DNA of 63,007 nt from Gammaproteobacteria bacterium (GTDB lineage: Bacteria; Pseudomonadota; Gammaproteobacteria; Ga0077536), in assembly GCA_020849475.1 (NCBI GenBank), contig JADLGE010000029.1:1-63007 (forward strand), in the 5' to 3' direction. The notes under the pieces were generated by a model that was not told where the DNA came from, searched no databases, and worked only from the letters and a program-made list of their open reading frames with translations. The stretch's first letter is position 1; each line of letters begins with the position of its first letter. Shown piece after piece: positions 29,519 to 36,654 of this stretch. The position numbers and the translations under genes are program-made.

Positions 29519-29731
29519 TTGAGTCACTCCAACAGATTGCCGGTTCCCGGCTATTCGCGCGTCCGTGAAATCCTCGATGTATTCCCAGTCAGCCGCAGTC
29601 GTTGGTATGCCGCTGTTGCGGAAGGCCGTATCGCTCCGCCGACCAAACTCGGCGTGCGTACGGCCGCGTGGTCAAACGCCTATCTGAACGAACTGCTCAC
29701 TCGCCTAGAGGCGGGTGAGCACATTCTTTGA
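29519..29731 (+). CDS. AlpA-like excisionase/regulator (left copy)
   Basis: A 70-aa winged-helix protein. The core GYSRVREILDVFPVSRSRWY and the following AVAEGRIAPPTKLGVRTAAW have the AlpA/excisionase layout: a helix-turn-helix followed by a wing, then WSNAYLNELLTRL. Start TTG 29519, preceded by AGGAG. AlpA proteins control integrase expression or excision of P4-like elements. It directly precedes the primase-like gene. Confidence 0.8.
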   Translation: MSHSNRLPVPGYSRVREILDVFPVSRSRWYAAVAEGRIAPPTKLGVRTAAWSNAYLNELLTRLEAGEHIL

Positions 29732-29739
29732 GGCCTGCC

Positions 29740-30189
29740 ATGACTACGCCTGGTCGCGGGTCTGCGAGAGCCTCGCATGCCCGTCCATTGCTTGATCGAT
29801 TGGAAAAAGTGACCGACCGCGGTGGTGGCCACTTTATGGCTTGTTGTCCAGCCCACGATGACCGAAATCCAAGTCTATCGGTGCGTGAAACAAACGACCG
29901 CGTGCTCGTGCACTGCTTCGCGGGATGTAGCGCCGGGCAGGTCGTCGCAGCAGCCGGTCTGTCCCTGGCCGATTTGTATCCCAACTCACCCCCTGCTCAC
30001 GTGTCACCAGTCCCGAAGTCACGACGATTTGATGCACGCGCGCTGCTGCTCATGCTGGCGCACGAAGCGCTCGTCGTCGCCATTGCGGCTGACGACCTCG
30101 CGAGCGGCGAACCCCTATCAGATCTTGACCGGTCCCATCTCAAGGCCGCTGCGGTCCGGATCCGGAAAACCGTAGGGCTCGTGAGATGA
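29740..30189 (+). CDS. CHC2-type zinc-finger protein, primase-like
   Basis: A 149-aa protein. The N-terminal half has a CHC2-like zinc motif, with CCPAHDDR and later HCFAGCSAG supplying Cys, His and the CxxC pair, as in the zinc-binding domain of DnaG-type primases. No TOPRIM catalytic core follows, so it is only the DNA-recognition half. It overlaps the DUF3987 gene by 4 bp (ATGA), suggesting that the two proteins act together in element replication. Confidence 0.8.
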   Translation: MTTPGRGSARASHARPLLDRLEKVTDRGGGHFMACCPAHDDRNPSLSVRETNDRVLVHCFAGCSAGQVVAAAGLSLADLYPNSPPAHVSPVPKSRRFDARALLLMLAHEALVVAIAADDLASGEPLSDLDRSHLKAAAVRIRKTVGLVR

Positions 30190-31775
30190 GCCTGACTGAA
30201 CGCGCGAACGCAGACCTTGCCCGCATCGACCGAGCTTCACGAATGTTGGATGAGGCCAATTTAGAATGCGCGAAATCAAAAGCGCTATCCAAGCCATTTG
30301 CGACAGCGACAGTTGCGACATCTGCGACAGATTGGCCGGCTCCGCTGCCGCTCGAGCGCCACGCCGAGCAACAGTCGCCTTACCCGCTGGATGCGTTGCC
30401 AGACGGCATCGGGGCAGCGGTGCGCGAGTATCAGTCCTACGGACAGCAACCTATGGCACTCGTGGCTTCGTCGGCCTTGGCCGTAGTGTCGCTGGCCGCA
30501 CAAGGTCTCGCCGATGTGGCTCGCGACGATCACCTCACGGGACCGCTATCGTTGAACTTCCTGATGGTCGCCCAGAGCGGCGAACGCAAGACAGCTGCGG
30601 ACAAGACACTAGGTCAGGTCCTCGGCGAATGGGAACGCGAGCGCGCCGACGTCCTGCGACAGGACATCAAACAAAGCCGCGCGTCACTAGAAGCCTGGTC
30701 GACCGAGCAGGAGGGGCTCAAAGCGGCACTCAAAGCAACTTTCCACAGGAAGCCTCAGGAGGCCGAAAAACTGCGCGCCGAACTTGCCGCCCATGCACTG
30801 CAGAAACCACTGGAAGTTTTCGCTCCCAGGCTCCGCTACGAGGACGTGAACCCGCAGTCGCTGGCGTTTCTCTTAGCCACCGGATATCCCTCGGCGGCCC
30901 TGTGGAGCGACGAAGGCGGCATGGTCACCGGCAGTCTCGGCATGGGAAAGGACTCGTTGGTGGGCTTCCTGGCCGCGCTCAATCGGCTGTGGGACGGCGG
31001 CGCCATTCGTCACGACCGCAAGCAGGCGCAGTCCGTCCATCTCGAAGGCCGACGCTTGACCGTCAGTCTCATGGTCCAGCCCGCAGTGCTGGGAGAATTA
31101 TTCGAGCGCAGCGGCGGACTGACCCGTGGCAGCGGCTTTCTCGCGCGATACCTGGTCGCAGCGCCAAGTTCGACGATGGGTACGCGGTTCTATCAGCCAC
31201 CGCCCCATGGAATGCCAGCGCTTGCTGAATTCCATCGAAGAATTCGGGCACTGTTGGATTCGAACTTGCCCGTGGACTTCCTGGGCCGTCTCGCCCCGCC
31301 CATGTTACGCATGTCCCCGGACGCTTTCGCACAGTGGCGTAAGTATCACGATGAAACTGAACGCGAGCTACGACCGCTAGGCGAATTTTCGAGCGTCCGC
31401 GACTTTGCCGCCAAGAGCGCCGAGAACGCCGCGCGTATCGCCGGATGTCTGCACTTGTTCGAAGGTATTCAGGGAGCAATCCAACCGCGAACAATGGACC
31501 AGGGAACTCGTCTGGCCCGCTGGTATTTGCACGAGGCACTGCGCGTACTAAATGCCTTGGATGAACCGCAGGCGTCGAGCGACGCGCGCCTGCTCGACGC
31601 CTGGCTGGCGAAGGTCGGCAATGTTTCGACTCGCGACGTCCTGCGAAACGGACCGAATCCGCTGCGCGACAAACATCGCCGTAATGCCGCAATCGAAACT
31701 CTCTTCGAACATGGTCGAGTGCGTATTGATCGCGACGGGAAATCAGAGAAAATTTTGCGCAATCCTGCGTTGTGA
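30186..31775 (+). CDS. DUF3987 (YfjI-like) helicase/primase-associated protein
   Basis: A 529-aa protein of a family common on mobile elements beside CHC2 primase fragments. The nucleotide-binding loop reads VAQSGERKTAADK, the usual form in this family. A central coiled region (residues about 155-200) and ATPase-like segments (LWSDEGGMVTGS, LTVSLMVQPAVLGE, RGSGFLARYLV) follow. Near the N-terminus a low-complexity ATATVATSAT segment is encoded by TTGCGAC repeats. It is likely the replication initiator or helicase of the island; the activity is inferred. Confidence 0.8.
   Translation: MSLTERANADLARIDRASRMLDEANLECAKSKALSKPFATATVATSATDWPAPLPLERHAEQQSPYPLDALPDGIGAAVREYQSYGQQPMALVASSALAVVSLAAQGLADVARDDHLTGPLSLNFLMVAQSGERKTAADKTLGQVLGEWERERADVLRQDIKQSRASLEAWSTEQEGLKAALKATFHRKPQEAEKLRAELAAHALQKPLEVFAPRLRYEDVNPQSLAFLLATGYPSAALWSDEGGMVTGSLGMGKDSLVGFLAALNRLWDGGAIRHDRKQAQSVHLEGRRLTVSLMVQPAVLGELFERSGGLTRGSGFLARYLVAAPSSTMGTRFYQPPPHGMPALAEFHRRIRALLDSNLPVDFLGRLAPPMLRMSPDAFAQWRKYHDETERELRPLGEFSSVRDFAAKSAENAARIAGCLHLFEGIQGAIQPRTMDQGTRLARWYLHEALRVLNALDEPQASSDARLLDAWLAKVGNVSTRDVLRNGPNPLRDKHRRNAAIETLFEHGRVRIDRDGKSEKILRNPAL
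30297..30330. repeat. 34-bp inverted repeat, left arm (in DUF3987 gene)
   Basis: A run of TGCGACA-type units whose reverse complement is found at 31825-31858 with 32 of 34 bases identical. This arm is translated within the DUF3987 protein. Confidence 0.85.
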
Positions 31776-31779
31776 CGCG

Positions 31780-31858
31780 TTGCGACGGCGATACTTGCGA
31801 CAGAACGCAATAGCGGATTTGCAGCTGTCGCAGGAGTCGCAACTGTCGCTGTCGCAAA
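31780..31858. repeat. TTGCGAC iteron-like cluster, candidate replication origin
   Basis: Two forward TTGCGAC units (31780, 31795) and at least three reverse GTCGCA units (31827, 31836, 31851) lie in 79 bp directly after the DUF3987 stop. The 31825-31858 part forms a 34-bp inverted repeat with 30297-30330. A repeat array beside a primase/helicase pair resembles origin regions of P4-like satellites and integrative elements. Origin function is inferred. Confidence 0.55.
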
Positions 31859-31937
31859 GTTCTGGTTTCGCAATATCAGCGTCGCTAACTAAAGTAGGAT
31901 TCGATTCAACTGCGGCTTTGGCCGTCGATTTCAGTCG

Positions 31938-32861
31938 CTAGCGCGCCCTTGCGGCCCTGCGAGGGAACGCCCCTGGCTCATTGAGGATTGCCACAAGCCG
32001 CGCAATCAGAAGTTCAGCAGCCGCCGAAAGCGGACGACGCACTTGATGAATGGCGTAGTAGTCGAAGGTAGTGACTGGCGCCCGTATTGGCGACATGCTG
32101 AGCCGCGGATCATCGAGTTCGTCCGCAATCGTGGTCAGCGGCAGCAACGCGGACCATCGCGAATTTCGTAAGAACTGCAAAGTCCCATACAGGCCATCGA
32201 TTTCCATCGTCCGTGCGACGGCAAGTTCCCCTCTATCGATTAATCTTTCGATGAGTTCGCGCAGACTGTGGCGAGTCGAAGGGATCACCAGATTGAGTGG
32301 CGCAACCTTGCCGAGCACGACCGCCTGCTCAGGTTTGAAACCACTCGCGCGCCCAGAGATCACAACCAATCTGTCGGTAAAGAGCTTGCGACTCATGAGT
32401 GACGAGTCTTTGCGTGGCTTGATGACGATGGCGAAATCAAGCTCGTCGGCCAGCACGGCCTCCACCAGCGTGCCGCTGTAGGCCTCGACAATACGCAGAT
32501 CGACACGCGGAAACTCGTCGGCAAAGGCGGGCAGCACGCGTGGCAGCACGCCCTTCGAGAGAGTCGGGATGATGCCGGCGGCGACCGTGCCCGACAATAC
32601 GCCGGCCCAGCCCTGCATCGCTTCCCGGGTATGTTCGACGCGCCCCAAGATGTCGACCGCCATTTCGTATAAGCGGCTGCCAGCTGCTGTCGGTACCACG
32701 CCTCGCGGCTGACGACGCAGCAGTTCCACACCCAATTCGCTTTCGAGTTGTTTGACCTGCGCGCTCAAACTCGGCTGAGCGCAGCGCACGCGCCGCGCAG
32801 CGGCATTCATGCTGCCGCTCTCGCATATTGCCGCAAACGAACGAAGTTGCCGCAGGTCCAT
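31938..32861 (-). CDS. LysR-family transcriptional regulator
   Basis: A 307-aa regulator. The N-terminal winged helix-turn-helix reads MDLRQLRSFAAICESGSMNA, with helix residues QPSLSAQVKQLE. A C-terminal periplasmic-binding-protein-like effector domain follows. Divergent from the luciferase-like monooxygenase gene, it probably controls that gene and the following aldehyde dehydrogenase. The effector is unknown. Confidence 0.93.
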   Translation of the reverse strand: MDLRQLRSFAAICESGSMNAAARRVRCAQPSLSAQVKQLESELGVELLRRQPRGVVPTAAGSRLYEMAVDILGRVEHTREAMQGWAGVLSGTVAAGIIPTLSKGVLPRVLPAFADEFPRVDLRIVEAYSGTLVEAVLADELDFAIVIKPRKDSSLMSRKLFTDRLVVISGRASGFKPEQAVVLGKVAPLNLVIPSTRHSLRELIERLIDRGELAVARTMEIDGLYGTLQFLRNSRWSALLPLTTIADELDDPRLSMSPIRAPVTTFDYYAIHQVRRPLSAAAELLIARLVAILNEPGAFPRRAARAR

Positions 32862-32903
32862 ATCTCCCTCTCAGGCGGGGCGAATGAGCTATAGGTACGA
32901 AGT

Positions 32904-32924
32904 ATAGGATTTATAGATTCCTAT
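32904..32924. promoter_or_regulatory. Candidate LysR operator
   Basis: Partly palindromic AT-rich site with arms ATAGGA and TCCTAT, containing a T-N11-A pattern, in the 136-bp region between the divergent LysR and monooxygenase genes. The location fits a LysR binding site. Confidence 0.45.
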
Positions 32925-32997
32925 TATTAGCGGGGATAACCAGGCTGCTCTAGACTCGGGCCGACCTCACTTCCAGCCACGACCCGGAGACGACCGC

Positions 32998-34215
32998 ATG
33001 GCCCTTCCCAAAGTCATCATTCAGCTCTACCCGATGATGCCATCGGGCGGGGAAGAGGGACGCAAAGCGAAACGGCCGTTGGGAGCGAATGTCGAGCTCT
33101 ACCACCAGATCGTCCACGAGTGGACCGACATCGCCAAGGAAGCGGACGCCATGGGGGTGTGGGGCCTGTCGACCATCGAACACCACCTTCATTCCGAGGG
33201 CTACGAAGTCGGGCCCAATCCTGGCGTGCTGAACGCTTATTGGGCAGGCCAGGTCAAGAACGCGCGGGTGGGCGCGCTCGGTTATGTAGCGGCTACCCAG
33301 GACCCAATCCGGGTCGCCGAAGAGACGGCGATCATCGACCACCTTTCGCGGGGCAAGTATTTCGTCGGCTTCGCGCGCGGCTATCAGTCACGCTGGACCA
33401 ATATCATCGGACAGTTCACCGGCACCGCGGCCACGGTCTCCGACGGCAGCGCTGAGGACAAGCGCAATCGCGAAATTTTCGAAGAACGCGTCGAGATGAT
33501 CCTGGACTGCTGGCAGAACGAATCTACAGTGCTCGACGGCAAGTACTATCAGGCGCCCTTTCCGCTCGAAACTGGAGTGCAAGGCTATCCGGCGGCAGCG
33601 ATCACGGCGAGCGCCGGGGCCATCGGAGAAATTGGCGCCGACGGTGCTACGCGGAGCATATGCGTGGTGCCCAAACCATTTCAGAAACCTTATCCGCCGG
33701 TATTCATCGCTGCGAGCAAGAGCCGAGAATCCATCGAGTTCTGCGCCAAGCACGGTTTTCGTCCCACTTACTTCATGCCGAATCAGGGAATTTTCGACCT
33801 GTCGCGCCTGTACGTCGAAGTCGCACGCAACTACGGTCACGAGTTCGCGCTCGGCGAACGCCAGAACATCGTGCGCTGGCCGCACATCACAAAGAGCGCA
33901 GCCGAGTACGACGACAAGCTGCGCCGCTACGATCTCGATATCTATAAGAATTTTTACGGACCGTTCGTCCCACAATTCCCGCAGGGCGACGAACACACCA
34001 TCCTCGATGGCATGAAGAGATCGGAGATTTTCATCGGCGGTACGGTCGACGAATCCATTCGCCAGTGGCGGGTGATTTACGACGAGTGCCCTGCCGAATA
34101 CATCACCTTGATCTGGCATTGGGCAGAGCAGCCGAAGGACGACATGATGGAAGAGATGCGCCTGTTTATGGAAAAGGTGCTACCTGAGTTGGAAATACCC
34201 GACTATCCGGTGTGA
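32998..34215 (+). CDS. Luciferase-like flavin monooxygenase (LLM family)
   Basis: A 405-aa TIM-barrel flavin-dependent monooxygenase. Typical blocks are WGLSTIEHHLHSEGYEV, VGALGYVAATQDPIRVAEE, GKYFVGFARGYQ and PYPPVFIAASKS. It uses reduced FMN from a reductase to oxidise an aldehyde, ketone or similar substrate. A CCCGGAGACGACC ribosome site precedes ATG 32998, and a very similar one precedes the ALDH gene. Adjacent LysR and ALDH genes suggest a small catabolic operon. Substrate unknown. Confidence 0.9.
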   Translation: MALPKVIIQLYPMMPSGGEEGRKAKRPLGANVELYHQIVHEWTDIAKEADAMGVWGLSTIEHHLHSEGYEVGPNPGVLNAYWAGQVKNARVGALGYVAATQDPIRVAEETAIIDHLSRGKYFVGFARGYQSRWTNIIGQFTGTAATVSDGSAEDKRNREIFEERVEMILDCWQNESTVLDGKYYQAPFPLETGVQGYPAAAITASAGAIGEIGADGATRSICVVPKPFQKPYPPVFIAASKSRESIEFCAKHGFRPTYFMPNQGIFDLSRLYVEVARNYGHEFALGERQNIVRWPHITKSAAEYDDKLRRYDLDIYKNFYGPFVPQFPQGDEHTILDGMKRSEIFIGGTVDESIRQWRVIYDECPAEYITLIWHWAEQPKDDMMEEMRLFMEKVLPELEIPDYPV

Positions 34216-34242
34216 TCGGGGAAGCTTAGTCGTGATATTCCA

Positions 34243-34265
34243 GCTGCCGTTGCATTAACGGCAGC
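34243..34265 (+). terminator. Hairpin between LLM and ALDH genes
   Basis: Perfect 9-bp inverted repeat GCTGCCGTT / AACGGCAGC with a 5-nt loop, 28 bp after the monooxygenase stop. There is no T-tract. It may attenuate or stabilise the transcript rather than end it fully. Confidence 0.35.
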
Positions 34266-34360
34266 GGTGGCGCCACGCTACGAGCGGAGATATGACGGTT
34301 CGCGCTGTGGTGGCGCTCAGACCGGTAGAATCCTGTTTCCACCAAGCCCGGAGACCCACC

Positions 34361-35842
34361 ATGGGTAATCACGACAGCGCACCTATCCAACTGACCGACA
34401 CGCATCTGTTCCGTCAGCAAAGCTATATCGATGGCAAGTGGTTTGACGCCGATGACGGCCGGACTGTCGATGTTACCAATCCGGCGACTGGCGGAATTCT
34501 TGGAACTGTCCCGCTCATGGGAGCCAACGAGACGCGACGTGCGATCGCTGCCGCCCAGCGTGCCTGGCCGGCGTGGCGGGCGCGGACGGCGAAGGAACGG
34601 GCAGGCGTGCTGCGCAGGTGGTTCGACCTCATGCTTGCTCATCAAGAAGATCTGGCACGGCTGCTTACCGCTGAACAAGGCAAGCCTCTCGCTGAAGCAC
34701 GCGGCGAGATCGTGTACGGCGCATCGTTCATCGAGTGGTTTGCGGAGGAAGCCAAGCGCATTTACGGCGACACCATCCCAGCCCATCAAGCCGACAAGCG
34801 AATCGTCGTGATCAAGGAAGGTATCGGCGTCTGTGCGGCGATCACGCCATGGAATTTCCCGAACGCCATGATTACGCGCAAATGCGGACCCGCCCTCGCT
34901 GCTGGCTGTCCAATGGTCCTGAAACCGGCCACGGCCACGCCGTACTCAGCCCTGGCAATTGCAGAACTCGGCGAGCGGGCTGGCATTCCGCCCGGTATTT
35001 TCAATGTCGTCACAGGCTCGGCTGCCGCCATCGGTGGCGAGATGACAACCAATCCCATTGTACGCAAGCTGACCTTCACCGGTTCGACCGAAATTGGCAG
35101 AATGTTGATGGAGCAATGCGCGCGCACGGTGAAAAAGACCTCAATGGAGTTGGGAGGTAATGCACCGTTCATTGTGTTCGACGATGCCGACATCGATGCC
35201 GCCGTCGAGGGCGCCATCCTGTCCAAATACCGTAACACCGGCCAGACCTGCGTATGCGCCAATCGACTGCTGGTTCAAGACAGCATATATGTCGAATTTG
35301 CCGCCAAGCTTGCGCAGAAGGTTGCCGGGATGACGGTGGGCAATGGCATGGACCCTGGCGTGGTGGTCGGTCCGCTGATCGATACCAAGGCGGTTGCGAA
35401 AATCGAAGAGCATATCGCCGACGCCGTTGCCAAGGGTGCCAGGATCACCACGGGCGGCAAACGTCATGCATTGGGCGGCTTGTTCTTCGAGCCGACTGTG
35501 CTGACCGAAGTCACACCGGCAATGAAAGTCGCGAGGGAAGAAACCTTCGGTCCCCTCGCACCTTTGTTCCGCTTCAAGGATGAGGCGCAAGCTATTCACA
35601 TGGCCAACGATACCGAGTTTGGTCTTGCCGCTTATTTCTATTCGCGAGATATCGGTCGCATTTGGCGCGTCGCCGAGGGCATCGAGTACGGCATCGTCGG
35701 CATCAATACCGGCATCATTTCAACGGAGGTCGCGCCTTTCGGCGGGGTCAAGGAATCGGGGCTCGGGCGTGAGGGTTCCAAATACGGTATCGAAGACTAT
35801 CTGGAGATCAAATATCTCTGTCTAGGTGGCATCGACAAGTAA
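34361..35842 (+). CDS. NAD(P)-dependent aldehyde dehydrogenase, GabD-like
   Basis: A 493-aa aldehyde dehydrogenase with strong overall similarity to succinate-semialdehyde dehydrogenases. Catalytic residues are Asn165 in TPWNFPN, Glu263 in SMELGGNAP and Cys297 in GQTCVCANR; the second Cys at 299 matches the GabD C-x-C pair. Other motifs are [15 protein letters not shown] and [11 protein letters not shown]. The start at ATG 34361 has a CCCGGAGAC site. It probably oxidises the aldehyde generated by the LLM pathway; the specific substrate is inferred, not shown. Confidence 0.9.
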   Translation: MGNHDSAPIQLTDTHLFRQQSYIDGKWFDADDGRTVDVTNPATGGILGTVPLMGANETRRAIAAAQRAWPAWRARTAKERAGVLRRWFDLMLAHQEDLARLLTAEQGKPLAEARGEIVYGASFIEWFAEEAKRIYGDTIPAHQADKRIVVIKEGIGVCAAITPWNFPNAMITRKCGPALAAGCPMVLKPATATPYSALAIAELGERAGIPPGIFNVVTGSAAAIGGEMTTNPIVRKLTFTGSTEIGRMLMEQCARTVKKTSMELGGNAPFIVFDDADIDAAVEGAILSKYRNTGQTCVCANRLLVQDSIYVEFAAKLAQKVAGMTVGNGMDPGVVVGPLIDTKAVAKIEEHIADAVAKGARITTGGKRHALGGLFFEPTVLTEVTPAMKVAREETFGPLAPLFRFKDEAQAIHMANDTEFGLAAYFYSRDIGRIWRVAEGIEYGIVGINTGIISTEVAPFGGVKESGLGREGSKYGIEDYLEIKYLCLGGIDK

Positions 35843-35934
35843 GCCCTGATCGCGCCGCACTAAGCGAACGGCTCGTGCGCGGACGAAATGGGTACCGGCA
35901 ATATCCGCACAGCCGCCTGGTCCTCTGTATGCAA

Positions 35935-35972
35935 GGTCGCACTTCCCGCGAGATGCGCGGGAAGTGCCGACC
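35935..35972 (+). terminator. Long hairpin downstream of the ALDH gene
   Basis: Arms GGTCGCACTTCCCGCG and CGCGGGAAGTGCCGACC pair with one bulged G around a 5-nt loop, 93 bp after the ALDH stop. The following bases (AATATTGATC) are not a clear T-tract. It probably ends or protects the operon transcript. Confidence 0.5.
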
Positions 35973-36654
35973 AATATTGATCGAGCTCATTTAGCCGGCA
36001 CGCTGGTCACGGGTTGGTAGAACGGCTTCAATCATCCCGTTCACGGAGGGAGATGTTTTGTTCGCCATGCTCCGCGAACGTTGGCCACTGACACCAACGC
36101 GAAGTAGCCCCGACTCCTCCGGCTTTGCACTCACCGCGCAAACTTCATGCCGGAATGCCATGCCGACAAGCTGCGGTCTCATCGCGCGAACCGCAGATTT
36201 TTTTGGTCAGTTATTGCAGTACGCACCTCCCCGGAGGGAAACTCCTTCCGTTATCTTGTCTATCTTCAGCGTCATCCAAGATGCAACGAATGATTGAGCG
36301 ATCTTGCGCAATCCACTCGAAAACAACTCGATCCCCCCTACCGGTGGCGCCGTCAGAGCAGCTGCAGTAAATCGGCGTCCAATGTGGTCGCGCGGCACCC
36401 GCGCGGGGCACGGTTAGGCTGCGTGCAACCAGTGGATTACGGCCCGTCGACTAATTGGCTCGTTGCACATCTCTCAGCGATTCGGGTCGCACGCCGGCGT
36501 TTCTCGGCGCTAAGGCTGATAGCTCTCATGTACATCGTAAAGAATGCGTAACAGTTGGATCGAACCATTCGGCACGCCCCTTGTGATACTGCATCCAAAG
36601 CAAGCTTGCCGGCGTAGTTCGCCATACTCGGAAATTGAGCCCTGGAGTCCTGTT
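35973..36654. other. Gap with no recognised gene before the HupE-TonB gene
   Basis: About 680 bp. Only short frames without ribosome sites or family similarity are present. It may hold the promoter of the HupE-TonB gene. Confidence 0.5.

Noticed and set aside
30186..31775. DUF3987 P-loop lacks GKT or GKS (SGERKTAAD)
   Set aside because: This family normally has GERKS/T here, so it is not a mutation like those in lysA and rho.
31469..31873. Reverse-strand frame past the DUF3987 stop with ATATVATPAT
   Set aside because: The similarity to the DUF3987 N-terminus comes from the inverted TTGCGAC repeat, not from a second protein.
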